A stretch of DNA of 49,107 nucleotides from an uncultured Paracoccaceae bacterium (lineage in GTDB: Bacteria; Pseudomonadota; Alphaproteobacteria; Rhodobacterales; Rhodobacteraceae). This document shows positions 33,382 through 42,503 of this stretch, one piece after another (the first letter of the stretch is position 1; every line of letters begins with the position of its first letter). The notes beneath the pieces were generated by a model. It was given only the letters and a program-made list of their open reading frames with translations, had not been told where the DNA came from and made no database searches. Where the stretch lies: the NCBI GenBank assembly GCA_938049225.1, contig CALICM010000085.1, positions 1-49,107 of the forward strand, given 5' to 3'. The translations under genes and the position numbers were made by a program.

Positions 33382-35102
33382 GTCGACAAAACCGACCCCG
33401 TCACCGCATTGGGCCGGAACGTGGTGCATCCTTTGCAACCAAGATCATAGCTTAACCGGTACACATCCTCGAACTCAGAAAACGGGATATCCTCGGGGCA
33501 ATTCACAGTTTTCGAGATGGCACTGTCAACCCAGCGCTGCGCTGCCGCCTGCATGCGAACATGGTCCTCGGGGCGCAGATCCTGGGCGGTCACGAAAGCC
33601 TCCGTCAGCGGGGCTGCCTTTCCGAACATCTGCCGGAACAGCCAAACCGCATAATCCTCGACGGGCTCTTCGGCTTTTGCGCCGTTGGGCGTCGTGATTT
33701 TCCGCCGATAGGACAGCGCAAAGACAGGTTCGATCCCGGACGAGACGTTGCCGCCATACATCGAGGTTGTTCCCGTCGGCGCGATGGTCGTCAAAACCCC
33801 ATTGCGCAGACCATGCTCCGAGATGGCCGCACGGACATGCGAATCAAGCGCTTGGATGACCCGGTGCTTCTGGTGCTGTTCCGCATCATAAAGCGGGAAA
33901 GGGCCACGCTCGGCCGCGAGCTGGGCGGATGCCAGATAGGCCGCGTTTTGGATGGTTTGCATCCATGCCCCCACCAACTGCTCTGCCTCGGGCGTGCCAT
34001 AGCGGACACCCAGCATGATCAGCGCGTCTGCGACCCCAGTAACCCCGATCCCGATGCGTCGCTTGCTCTGGGCCTCGCGCAACTGGGCATCGACGGCATA
34101 GCGCGAAACATCGATCACATTGTCCAGCAAGCGCACTGCGATCCCAGCCAGCCGACGCAGTTCTTCCAAGTCAAGCCGCGCGTCCGATGCAAAGGGTGCT
34201 GTGACGATTCTGGCAAGGTTGATGGATGTCAGCGGACAGGTCCCGTTCGGCGGCAAGGGTTGCTCGGCGCACGAGTTTGTCGCTCCGATTTTCTCGAGAT
34301 ACCCAAGCGGATTACCGGCATTGATCCGATCTATGAAAAGGACCCCTGGTTCCGCCGCAGCGTATGTCTGCTGCATGATCGCTGTCCACAAACGTCGTGC
34401 GCGTATGCTGCGGACCGGCTTGTCGTCCCAAATCAGATCCCAATCAGCATCCGCCTCGACCGCCCGCATGAACGCATCCGTGACCATAACGGACATATTA
34501 AAGTTCCGCAGACGCGCCGGATCTGACTTTGCCACGACGAAGGCTTCGATATCGGGATGATCGCAGCGCATGGTCGCCATCATCGCGCCCCGTCCCATCC
34601 CGGTGACAAGCATCTTGCAAACCGAGTCGCAGATATCCATCGCCGCAAGCGGGCCTGCCGCCGGGCAATCGAGGCCGCTCACAAGATGACCCTTTGGTCG
34701 GATCGTCGAGAAGTCGAATCCTATACCGCCGCCCATTTGCATCGTCAGGGCGGCATCCTTGATCGTATCCAGGATCCCCTCAACAGAGTCGGGGATCGTG
34801 CGCATCACAAACGTATTCGCCAGTGTCACATTGCGCTCAGTCCCACTGCCAGCAAGAATACGCCCCCCGGGCAGAAGCTTGAAATCCTCCATCGCTTCGT
34901 AGAAGGCAGCAGAGACCCGATTTCTCTGGTCCGGCTTCTCGACTTTAGCGAGGCCCTTGGCAACCCGCATCCAGGTATCACTGACGAAATAGTCGACCTC
35001 TGCACTTTCAGTCTCGTACTTATACTTAGATCGCCAAATCTGTTCTGCAATCGACTGCTCAAATGCCGCAAGGGGTCGTCTTGTTGAAGAGTAATCTAGC
35101 AT
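33378..35102 (-). CDS. nrdJ: Short class II (adenosylcobalamin) ribonucleotide reductase variant
   Basis: This 574-residue protein aligns throughout with the alphaproteobacterial class II NrdJ family: GGGIGFDFSTIRPKG (124-138), RGAMMATMRCDHPDIEAF, the radical-site motif N276-S-C278-A-E280 with C289 eleven residues later, IAPTGTTSMYGGNVSSGIEP, and CKGCTTFRPNAVTGSVLS at the end. Two things are odd. The first redox cysteine (family NCFVM) is Thr97 here (ANTFVM). The chain also stops straight after TGSVLST, where longer homologues continue into a TSCPD domain. The family converts ribonucleotides to deoxyribonucleotides with a B12 radical. It may be an accessory second reductase. The ATG at 35102 lies below an AT-rich promoter region. 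Confidence 0.85.
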   Translation of the reverse strand: MLDYSSTRRPLAAFEQSIAEQIWRSKYKYETESAEVDYFVSDTWMRVAKGLAKVEKPDQRNRVSAAFYEAMEDFKLLPGGRILAGSGTERNVTLANTFVMRTIPDSVEGILDTIKDAALTMQMGGGIGFDFSTIRPKGHLVSGLDCPAAGPLAAMDICDSVCKMLVTGMGRGAMMATMRCDHPDIEAFVVAKSDPARLRNFNMSVMVTDAFMRAVEADADWDLIWDDKPVRSIRARRLWTAIMQQTYAAAEPGVLFIDRINAGNPLGYLEKIGATNSCAEQPLPPNGTCPLTSINLARIVTAPFASDARLDLEELRRLAGIAVRLLDNVIDVSRYAVDAQLREAQSKRRIGIGVTGVADALIMLGVRYGTPEAEQLVGAWMQTIQNAAYLASAQLAAERGPFPLYDAEQHQKHRVIQALDSHVRAAISEHGLRNGVLTTIAPTGTTSMYGGNVSSGIEPVFALSYRRKITTPNGAKAEEPVEDYAVWLFRQMFGKAAPLTEAFVTAQDLRPEDHVRMQAAAQRWVDSAISKTVNCPEDIPFSEFEDVYRLSYDLGCKGCTTFRPNAVTGSVLST

Positions 35103-35512
35103 AGTTCCGCACCAACCTTTCTTGTCTTTTGAAATAAATACTCATCAAACCAAACTGTTTTGCTAAATAGCCGATAACTATCTTAAGAGAAGGACAATCT
35201 TGGTTAATAAAAGGTTAATTGGTTAACGAATCGACATTCGTGAAGCAACAATGCGCAATATGCACAAACATTAATCAATTTTGTATTATTAAGCGCCTAG
35301 GGCGGCTTATATGCAGCCTGATGCAATAGCGGCGTGGCGGCGGTGCTGTATTGTGATTTATATTTAAATTATTAAAACTGTATGCATTGGCTTTGGATCG
35401 ATTAAGCGGACAAATTGAGACTCAATCTAGGGCTGTGAAGCGGCTGAGTTCAATCCTCCTTAACTTTCGGAACCTAACGAGAACTTCTGGAAGGGAAAGA
35501 AAGGGAACTCTT
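35103..35512. other. AT-rich divergent promoter region
   Basis: This 410-base spacer between the reductase gene (minus) and the GST gene (plus) is much more AT-rich than the genes around it. It contains a perfect TTAA-N7-TTAA site at 35204-35218 and a further TTAA at 35223. No palindromic NrdR-type box was found. The open frame of the GST extends back to 35387, but no start with a ribosome site is seen there. Confidence 0.6.
35204..35218. promoter_or_regulatory. Candidate CtrA-binding site
   Basis: TTAATAAAAGGTTAA fits the CtrA consensus TTAA-N7-TTAA exactly, and GTTAAC follows at 35222-35227. CtrA is a cell-cycle and motility regulator in Alphaproteobacteria. The site lies 102 bases upstream of the reductase start and 295 bases upstream of the GST start. 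In AT-rich DNA such matches can arise by chance. Confidence 0.5.
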
Positions 35513-36145
35513 GTGACAAAGTTTTATGCATGCCTGGGGTCGGGCAATTGTTTCAAACCATGGCTGGCAATGCATCAGTTGGGTCAAATCTTTGATTTGA
35601 CGCTGATTGATGTTCTTAAAGGCGAGCAGAAGTCGCGGGCATATCTGGACGTCAACCCACTTGGTGTTGTTCCCTATTTAATCACAGATAAAGGGCATGG
35701 TATCGGGGAAAGCAATGCTATGCTTTGGTACCTGGCAGAGGGCAGCCACCTCATCCCCACAGACAGCGCTGAACGTGCCGAGGCGCTGCAATGGATGTTC
35801 TTCGAGCAATCGAAACTGGAACCCTTCATTTCGCCGGCGCGTTTTTTTACAACGATCCTGCCAGAACAGCGAGAAAATCGAGCGTCCGACATAAAAAACT
35901 GGCAAACAGCTTCCGAACCTGGTCTGTTCAGGTTGGATGCGCATTTATTCGACCGCCAGTTCGTTTTGTCTTCGGGATATTCAATCGCTGATATCGCTAT
36001 TTTCGGATACGTACATGTGCTTGAGGAAGCAGGGCTTTCCATGCGGGATTTTCCCGCGATACGCCGTTGGGTCGACGCGGTCACCCGAACCGAAGGGTTC
36101 CAACCGCTGGCTGACCTGGGTCAATCAAAAAGCAAAGCAGCATAG
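35513..36145 (+). CDS. Glutathione S-transferase family protein
   Basis: This protein has 210 residues, a typical GST length. The start is the GTG at 35513, preceded by AAGGGA. The N-terminal thioredoxin-like domain begins KFYACLGSGNCFKPW and has the cis-proline motif in NPLGVVPYL and the Glu-Ser glutathione contact GIGESNAMLWYL. The helical C-terminal domain has FVLSSGYSIADIAIFGYVH, the conserved N-capping box with the structural Asp. The CGxxxC-type start (SGNCFKPW) suggests a beta- or nu-like bacterial class. It is 26 bases upstream of the GGDEF-EAL gene and probably co-transcribed. The substrate is unknown. Confidence 0.85.
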   Translation: MTKFYACLGSGNCFKPWLAMHQLGQIFDLTLIDVLKGEQKSRAYLDVNPLGVVPYLITDKGHGIGESNAMLWYLAEGSHLIPTDSAERAEALQWMFFEQSKLEPFISPARFFTTILPEQRENRASDIKNWQTASEPGLFRLDAHLFDRQFVLSSGYSIADIAIFGYVHVLEEAGLSMRDFPAIRRWVDAVTRTEGFQPLADLGQSKSKAA

Positions 36146-36171
36146 GGCCGCCTCGCACGGGACAGATTGAC

Positions 36172-38229
36172 ATGCGCAATGCCAAAATAGATCTCGGCTC
36201 TTCACGGCCCTTTCTTGCGACACCGCAAGAAGGCGCCCAGATCGCCGTTGACCCGTTCGCCGCAGAACGCCGGCTGCAGACCGCGATTTGGATCTATGAC
36301 ATTGACAACTCCTGCGTGCTTTATGCGAACGCGTCGGCTTGCCACTTGTGGCAAGCCGAAAACGAGGAAGTGTTACGTCGGCGTGATCTGACCAGAGACA
36401 TGTCCTCAACGGTCGCGAATCGCCTCAAACAGTATCAGATCGACTTCATCGAACGGGATGCCACGTTCAACGAGATGTGGACGCTTTATCCCAACGGCGA
36501 GCCGACAAGCACCATGATTATTTTCCGTGGTTTTTGGCTGCCCGATGGACGTATGGCCATGCAATGTGAGGTCGTTGGGCGGGCAGATGACCAACCAAGC
36601 AATCTGCGCAGCGCCGAAGCTCTGTTACATACCGACGTTATGATCACCCTGTACGAGCGAAACGGACCTGCATTTTACATGAACCCCGCCGCGCGCAATA
36701 CCTCGATACACCCGGCTCATCGCATTTCCGAGATTTTCGCTGATCTTGAAGACTATGAGGAACTCGTCTGGGAGTTGGAGCAGTCGGGCGAGCACCGGAT
36801 GGTCGTCAAGGTCGTCACCGGCTCGGGGCAACGCTGGTATGACCTTTCCGCAAAGCAGTGCTCGGATGCGGTCACCGGCAAGCCGACTGTTCTTGTGACT
36901 GCAGTTGACGTGAGCGAGCTCAAAAACGCACGGGACAAGGCCCGCTATCTTGCCGACAGCGATCAGCTTACGGGATGCTATAACCGCAGCTACTTGCAAC
37001 AACACATGACAATGCTGGCACAATACCAGACCGAGCGTTGTGCGTTGCTCTATTTCGATGTGGACCGTTTCAAGCAGATCAATGACCGACTCGGGCATGA
37101 GATGGGCGATGTTGTCCTGAAAGAGATTGCTTCGCGAGCCAAGGGTGCGATCCGTAGCAGCGACATCATTGTGCGTCTGGGTGGCGACGAGTTCGTCATA
37201 ATTTTCGAAGACACGCCAAATGAAGCCGACTTCGCACCAAAGATCGAGCGTTTGCTCGAGATCATCTCAAAACCCATTACACATGATGCGACGCGCGTCA
37301 GTGTGACCGTCAGCATGGGTGTCGCGACCTTCCTGCCAAGCTCGGCGGATTTCACGGCCGTTATGCGGGAAGCGGACATCGCCCTTTACACCTCTAAGCA
37401 AACGGGGCGAAACCGGGTGACCTTTTTCAGCGACGAAATGGGCACTGCGGCCAAAGCCCGTGACCTGATCGAAGTTGAGCTTAAACGAGCCGTTGAAAAT
37501 GACGAATTCGTGCTCCACTTCCAACCACGTATCGACTTGAGAACCGGCAAAGCCGTCTCGGTCGAAGCGCTCGTCCGCTGGCAACACCCGCAACGCGGAT
37601 TGGTGATGCCGGGCGAATTTATCCCTGTTTGCGAAGAAACAGGCTTGATCGAAGATTTAGGTCAGTTGATCTTTAAGACGGGATGCGAGCAAGCCCTTGC
37701 GTGGCAACGCGCGGGGCTGGACCTCGAACTCTCCATCAACATCTCTCCGCGTCAGTTCGACGACACGCGCCTGATGCAATCGCTTGAGGCCTTTTCGCGG
37801 CACCCAGAATTCCGGCCTGGGAAAATCGAACTCGAGATCACAGAAAGCGTTTTGATCGGTGACCATGACCGGATCGAACAAAAGCTCGAGGCGATCTCTC
37901 GGATGGGATACCGCATCGCGATCGATGACTTTGGGACAGGGTATTCCAACCTGTCTTATATCTCGCGTTTTCCGCTGAACTGTCTGAAAATCGATCAGTC
38001 ATTCATCCATCAACTGCCCAGGTCGGGGCCGATCATCAGCCTCATTCTAACATTGGCAAAGCAAATCGGCGCTACGGTCGTCGCGGAAGGGGTCGAAACG
38101 CAAAGCCAACTCGATTGGCTTCGCGAACAGGACTGCGAACAGGTGCAAGGTTACCTGCTATCCCGCCCGGTCGAGGTCAGCAAACTCGCTGACGCCGTTG
38201 AGGATTTGAACATATTTAGCGGAACCTAG
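36172..38229 (+). CDS. PAS-GGDEF-EAL cyclic-di-GMP enzyme
   Basis: This 685-residue cytoplasmic protein has two PAS-like sensor regions (about 35-135 and 148-250), a diguanylate cyclase domain and a c-di-GMP phosphodiesterase domain. The cyclase signature GGDEF is intact (337-341), with an RSSD inhibitory-site motif (328-331) at the canonical five-residue spacing. The EAL domain is complete: EALVRW (465-470), ELEITES, IDDFGTGYSNL, LKIDQSFI, VVAEGVETQ and QGYLLSRP. No membrane helices are seen, so PAS domains must sense a cytoplasmic cue. It could switch between making and degrading c-di-GMP. Confidence 0.93.
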   Translation: MRNAKIDLGSSRPFLATPQEGAQIAVDPFAAERRLQTAIWIYDIDNSCVLYANASACHLWQAENEEVLRRRDLTRDMSSTVANRLKQYQIDFIERDATFNEMWTLYPNGEPTSTMIIFRGFWLPDGRMAMQCEVVGRADDQPSNLRSAEALLHTDVMITLYERNGPAFYMNPAARNTSIHPAHRISEIFADLEDYEELVWELEQSGEHRMVVKVVTGSGQRWYDLSAKQCSDAVTGKPTVLVTAVDVSELKNARDKARYLADSDQLTGCYNRSYLQQHMTMLAQYQTERCALLYFDVDRFKQINDRLGHEMGDVVLKEIASRAKGAIRSSDIIVRLGGDEFVIIFEDTPNEADFAPKIERLLEIISKPITHDATRVSVTVSMGVATFLPSSADFTAVMREADIALYTSKQTGRNRVTFFSDEMGTAAKARDLIEVELKRAVENDEFVLHFQPRIDLRTGKAVSVEALVRWQHPQRGLVMPGEFIPVCEETGLIEDLGQLIFKTGCEQALAWQRAGLDLELSINISPRQFDDTRLMQSLEAFSRHPEFRPGKIELEITESVLIGDHDRIEQKLEAISRMGYRIAIDDFGTGYSNLSYISRFPLNCLKIDQSFIHQLPRSGPIISLILTLAKQIGATVVAEGVETQSQLDWLREQDCEQVQGYLLSRPVEVSKLADAVEDLNIFSGT

Positions 38230-38392
38230 GGCTGCCCTGTGGGGCGCGGAACAGCTTATTGATATTATTTGTAAATATTTCAATGTCTTATTGAAGTTGC
38301 GAAAAGACTACTTTCCCAGGCAAAAGCCGTGGCCACCATCGCTGAAGCGCTTGGGCGGTTCGTGCATGCGCTACGGGTGCCGATCTCACCTG

Positions 38393-39457
38393 TCAGCCGT
38401 CGACCTGAGTACCGATTTCCTCAAACAAATTGCCGACATCCAGGGTCGTTTTCCGCCCGATATCGTCGAAATGCCGCGCGATCCACTCGCCGGCCGCCGC
38501 CCGACCGATGTCGCGCAAGTGCTCCAAAAACTGCCATTCAGCGTTTAATTTCGACGAGGCCTGGAGACGCAATAGCGCCTCACCCCCCTCGATCATATGC
38601 AGTTTCATGTCGCGAAACTCGTTGGCCGACACGCGGCCCTCGGCCAGCAGGCGGCAAATGAAATGTATCGACCGCAGCTCCTTTGTCAGCGAAGCATTGA
38701 AGGTGATCTCGTTCATCCGGTTTTGGATATCCCGGGCCGTTTGCGGCGTTCCCTCGCGTTTCACCGGATTGATCTGGACGATAAGAACATCCTCACAAGG
38801 GGAATGATCGATGAAAGGAAACAGCACCGGATTGCCCATGAAACCACCATCCCAATAGGGCACACCGTCAATCTCGACCGCATGAAAAAGCCCCGGCAAG
38901 CAGGCCGAAGCCATAACCGTGTCCAGCGTGATCTCCTCGCGCTGAAAGACACGCACCCGGCCGGTTTCCACATTTGTGGCCGACAGAAAGATCGGCATAT
39001 CCTCGCAATCGCGAACCTTTTCGAAGTCGACAAACTCTTCAACAAGATCCCGCAATGGGTTGATTTTAAGCGGATTCATATCATATGGCGAGGCCATGCG
39101 CGACATCAGGTCCATCATCAGAAACCCGGGCGAATTGTCCATCGACCAATTGCCCATCACTTGATCCATCCAGCTACGCTGAATCGGGCTCGCCCGCCCG
39201 GCGGTGGATACCGCGCGCCAAAACCGCGCTAACTCGGCCCGCGCGCCATCGCCTCCGCCATCGTACATGCCTTGTGCCGCAACGACCGCATTCATCGCAC
39301 CAGCGCTGGTGCCCGACACCGCTTCGATCCAGATGCGGCCATCCTCGAACAACCGATCAAGCACGCCCCAGGTGAAGGCGCCGTGTGCCCCGCCACCCTG
39401 CAATGCCAAATTGATCGACTTGATATGCGCCTTACTGCGTCCCTGGTTCTTTGCCAT
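38393..39457 (-). CDS. Patatin-like phospholipase
   Basis: This 354-residue patatin-family lipid acyl hydrolase has oxyanion-hole glycines LQGGGAHGAFTWG, nucleophile GTSAG with the Ser at about residue 50, and catalytic Asp in YWDGGFMGNP. No signal peptide or membrane helix is seen, so it is cytoplasmic or membrane-peripheral. Bacterial members cleave phospholipids or associate with polyhydroxybutyrate metabolism. A GGGGATG site precedes the ATG. It is separated by about 100 bases from the TRAP operon upstream on the same strand. Confidence 0.9.
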   Translation of the reverse strand: MAKNQGRSKAHIKSINLALQGGGAHGAFTWGVLDRLFEDGRIWIEAVSGTSAGAMNAVVAAQGMYDGGGDGARAELARFWRAVSTAGRASPIQRSWMDQVMGNWSMDNSPGFLMMDLMSRMASPYDMNPLKINPLRDLVEEFVDFEKVRDCEDMPIFLSATNVETGRVRVFQREEITLDTVMASACLPGLFHAVEIDGVPYWDGGFMGNPVLFPFIDHSPCEDVLIVQINPVKREGTPQTARDIQNRMNEITFNASLTKELRSIHFICRLLAEGRVSANEFRDMKLHMIEGGEALLRLQASSKLNAEWQFLEHLRDIGRAAAGEWIARHFDDIGRKTTLDVGNLFEEIGTQVDG

Positions 39458-39556
39458 CTACATCCCCAATACGCGCCCCGCACGCGCCTTTGAGGTAGCG
39501 CGTCCGACCAGGCCTGCCAATGGGGGCTGGCGCCGCGAACAATGAAACCTTGGTGA

Positions 39557-40867
39557 CTACTCCGGCCCCGCACGCAGGTTATTCGGCAGCCAGGTTGCCA
39601 GATCGGGAACCAGGATCAGGACGAACACCATCAGCACCATGATCAGGAACATCGGGATGGCAGCTTTGGCGATGAAGCTCATCTCGTGATCGGTCATGCC
39701 CTGCAGCACGAACAAGTTGAACCCGATGGGCGGCGTAATTTGCGCCATCTCGACCACCACCACGATGAAGATCCCGAACCAAATCAGGTCTATGCCTGCA
39801 TCGCGGATCATCGGCTCGACCACCGCCATGGTCAGAACCACGGACGAGATCCCATCCAGAAAACACCCCAGGATGATGTAGAACACCAGCAACACCATCA
39901 ACAGCTCAAACCGGCTCAGATCCAACTGCGCGATCAGATCCGCTAAGCCGCGTGGCAAGCCGGTAAAGCCCATCGACAGCGACAAGAACGCCGCGCCCGC
40001 TAGGATCAGCGCGATCATGGCCGAGGTGCGGGTGGCGCCCATCAGGCTCTCGGTGAAGGTCTTCCACGACAGCGACCCTTGGCCCGCCGCCAGCAACAGC
40101 GAACCAATCACACCGAACGCCGCCGCCTCGGTTGCCGTGGCATAGCCCAGGTACATCGAGCCTATCACCACCAGGATTAGGCAGATGACCGGCAGCAGGA
40201 AACGCGAGTTCCTGACCTTCTCGGCAAAGGCCAGCTTGGCCTCGACGTTTGGTTTCCAGCCTTTGGCGACCAGCGCATAGATGGCGACATAGGCCATGAA
40301 CATCGTCGCCAGAACCAGGCCCGGCAGAATGCCTGCAAAGAACAGCTTGGTGATGCTCTCGTTGATCGTCACGCCATAGACGATCAACGTCAGCGATGGC
40401 GGGATCATCAGGCCCAGGGTCGCGGCGCCGGCAAGGGTGCCGATCACCATCGTTTCGGGGTAATTGCGTTTGCGCAGTTCGGGGATCGACATTTTGCCCA
40501 CGGTCGTCAGCGTGGCGGCGGATGAGCCCGAGACGGCGGCAAAAATTGTGCACCCCACGATATTCGTGTGCACCAGCCCGCCAGGCAACGGCGCCATCCA
40601 AGGGCTGAGGCCCTTGAACATATCCTCGGACAATCGGGTGCGATACAGGATCTCGCCCATCCAGATAAACATCGGCAGCGCGGTCAATGTCCACGAGGAC
40701 GAGGCCGACCAGATGGTGGTCAGCATGACGTCCCCGACGGGCCGGGTGGTGAACAACTCCATCCCCACCCAGGCGACGCCCATCAGCGCAAGGCCGACCC
40801 AGACACCAGATCCCAGCAGCGTGAACAGCACGAACAAAAACAGGATGATAATCGACAGGTTTTCCAT
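39557..40867 (-). CDS. dctM: TRAP transporter large permease (DctM)
   Basis: This 436-residue DctM-family protein has about 12 hydrophobic helices. It carries the family segments GSSAATLTTVGKMSIPELRKR and GAATLGLMIPPSLTLIVYGV, and the C-terminal repeat GCFLDGISSVVLTMAVVEPM and QITPPIGFNLFVLQGM. It is the sodium-coupled transport subunit. The start is the ATG at 40867, five bases after the DctQ stop. It is the last gene of the six-gene operon. Confidence 0.92.
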   Translation of the reverse strand: MENLSIIILFLFVLFTLLGSGVWVGLALMGVAWVGMELFTTRPVGDVMLTTIWSASSSWTLTALPMFIWMGEILYRTRLSEDMFKGLSPWMAPLPGGLVHTNIVGCTIFAAVSGSSAATLTTVGKMSIPELRKRNYPETMVIGTLAGAATLGLMIPPSLTLIVYGVTINESITKLFFAGILPGLVLATMFMAYVAIYALVAKGWKPNVEAKLAFAEKVRNSRFLLPVICLILVVIGSMYLGYATATEAAAFGVIGSLLLAAGQGSLSWKTFTESLMGATRTSAMIALILAGAAFLSLSMGFTGLPRGLADLIAQLDLSRFELLMVLLVFYIILGCFLDGISSVVLTMAVVEPMIRDAGIDLIWFGIFIVVVVEMAQITPPIGFNLFVLQGMTDHEMSFIAKAAIPMFLIMVLMVFVLILVPDLATWLPNNLRAGPE

Positions 40868-40871
40868 GCGC

Positions 40872-41402
40872 TTACGCCCCGTGGCTTTCATCCGCATCGC
40901 GGATGATACGGTGTTGGCCCTTGAAGATCAGAGACACCAAATGGTCGGTCAGCGCGATGGCCAAGATCACGGCACCCAGCAGCATGACAGATTGGGGAAT
41001 CCACAGTGGTGTGCGGTCCTGGCCTTGGCTAATGTCGTTGAACTTCCAGGACCAAAAGGTGAAGCGGTAGGCGTAGAACACGAAATACCACATCACCGCT
41101 GTGCCCACGGCAAAGCACCAGATGTCCAAAATCCGACGGGCCCCGGGCCGAAGGGCATTCAGCACAATCGACACGCGGATGTGCGAGCCGCGGTTCAGGG
41201 CATTCGCAAAGGCCAGGAACGATGCGGCGGCCATGGCATAACCGGCATAGTCTGGCGCACCCGGGAACACCTCGCCTGTCCAACGCGCCAGCATCTGTAC
41301 TACGATCAAGACCAGGATCGCGATCAGGCTGAGCGCGGCCAGAATGCCCGCCATCAGGTAAAGCGCGTCCAGGCCCCGACGGACCCCTTTAAGCAATGCC
41401 AT
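40872..41402 (-). CDS. dctQ: TRAP transporter small permease (DctQ)
   Basis: This 176-residue DctQ-family protein has four predicted membrane helices and the family segment ARWTGEVFPGAPDYAGYAMAA, then FANALNRGSHIRVSIVLNAL. It pairs with DctM. GCGGGGAACG precedes the ATG. The gene follows the binding-protein gene after 72 bases that contain a hairpin. Confidence 0.9.
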   Translation of the reverse strand: MALLKGVRRGLDALYLMAGILAALSLIAILVLIVVQMLARWTGEVFPGAPDYAGYAMAAASFLAFANALNRGSHIRVSIVLNALRPGARRILDIWCFAVGTAVMWYFVFYAYRFTFWSWKFNDISQGQDRTPLWIPQSVMLLGAVILAIALTDHLVSLIFKGQHRIIRDADESHGA

Positions 41403-41442
41403 GACGTTCCCCGCTAGTCGTCTTTTTTTGTTGCAGTACGTC

Positions 41443-41466
41443 CGGGCGACAGGTGAGTGCCGCCCG
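41443..41466 (-). other. Intercistronic hairpin between dctP and dctQ
   Basis: Arms CGGGCG (41443-41448) and CGCCCG (41461-41466) pair around 12 bases. On the coding (minus) strand an A-run rather than a T-run follows, so it is not a classical terminator. It occupies the same position, just after the binding-protein gene, as the hairpins in the two ABC operons. Confidence 0.5.
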
Positions 41467-41474
41467 AGATCGTA

Positions 41475-42449
41475 TCACTCAGCCTTGAACGCATCGACGA
41501 TGGCAGCACCACCTTCGCCCGCGGCTTCCAGCCATTCGGACGTCATGGTCGCACCGATTTCTTGCAACTCAGCCTTTAGCGCGTCGCTGGCCGGGGCCAC
41601 GGTCATGCCACCGTCACGCAGTCCCTGCAGAGTGAAGCCTGTGTACTCTTTGGACCGCCAAGTGCCAGCATACTCGGCAAGGGCCGCACAGGCGTTGATA
41701 ACGTTCTTGTTGGCGTCCGAGGTACCACCCCAGACATCGCTGTTGACCATGATGTAGTTGCGCGGTAGCCAGGCATCGACCTCGTAGAAATAGTTCAGAC
41801 TTTCCCATACCTTACGGTCGTATCCTGTCGCGCCCGAGGACACCATGGACTCAGCCACGCCAGTAGCAAACGCCTGGCTGATCTCGGCCGCCTCGATGGT
41901 CACCGGCAGCATGCCGGTCAGTTCGGCCAAACGCGCGGTTGCGTTGTTGTACGAGCGGAATTTGACACCTTCCATATCGGCGACCGAGTTCACTTCGTCC
42001 TTGAAGTACAGCCCCTGTGGCGGCCAAGGCACCGAATAGAGTAGCGTCAGGTTCTGCTCGGACAGCGTCTCTTCAAGCGCGGGCCTTGCCGCCTCCCACA
42101 GCTTCGCTGCATCGTCGAACGAGGTCGCCAAGAAGGGCACCGAATCCACCCCAAAGATCGGGTCTTCGTTCTGGTGGCCCGACAGCAGCCGCTCGCCAAT
42201 CGGCGCCTGACCGGTCTGGATCGCGCGTTTGATGTCCGCGCCCTTGAACAGCGAGCCCGACGGATGCGTGACGATCTCGATATCGCCGCCCGTGCCCGTG
42301 GTCACGCATTTGGCAAACTCGGCAGCTGTGACGGAATGGAAGTTACTGGCGGAATAGGCCAGCGGCATATCCCACTTCTCGGCAAAAGCAGGCGCAGCCG
42401 TGGCTGCGGTCAGCGCCGTGGCCGCCATCAGGTTTGTCAGTGTTTTCAT
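41475..42449 (-). CDS. dctP: TRAP transporter substrate-binding protein (DctP)
   Basis: This 324-residue periplasmic protein has a signal peptide (MKTLTNLMAATALTAATAAP, cleavage near AFA-EKW). The DctP fold is clear, and the carboxylate-binding arginine lies in GVKFRSYN (R165), so the ligand should carry a carboxyl group. The enzymes encoded upstream (amine dehydrogenase, enolase-superfamily, ThDP) suggest an amino- or hydroxy-acid-type substrate. GGGAG precedes the ATG. Confidence 0.92.
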   Translation of the reverse strand: MKTLTNLMAATALTAATAAPAFAEKWDMPLAYSASNFHSVTAAEFAKCVTTGTGGDIEIVTHPSGSLFKGADIKRAIQTGQAPIGERLLSGHQNEDPIFGVDSVPFLATSFDDAAKLWEAARPALEETLSEQNLTLLYSVPWPPQGLYFKDEVNSVADMEGVKFRSYNNATARLAELTGMLPVTIEAAEISQAFATGVAESMVSSGATGYDRKVWESLNYFYEVDAWLPRNYIMVNSDVWGGTSDANKNVINACAALAEYAGTWRSKEYTGFTLQGLRDGGMTVAPASDALKAELQEIGATMTSEWLEAAGEGGAAIVDAFKAE

Positions 42450-42503
42450 TTTGTGGTCTCCCTTCGTTGGTGAAACAGTTAAACGTCAGCAATCCCTTGG
42501 GGT

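Noticed and set aside
35103-35386. NrdR box upstream of the ribonucleotide reductase
   Set aside because: No pair of ACACTATAT-like palindromic boxes could be found.
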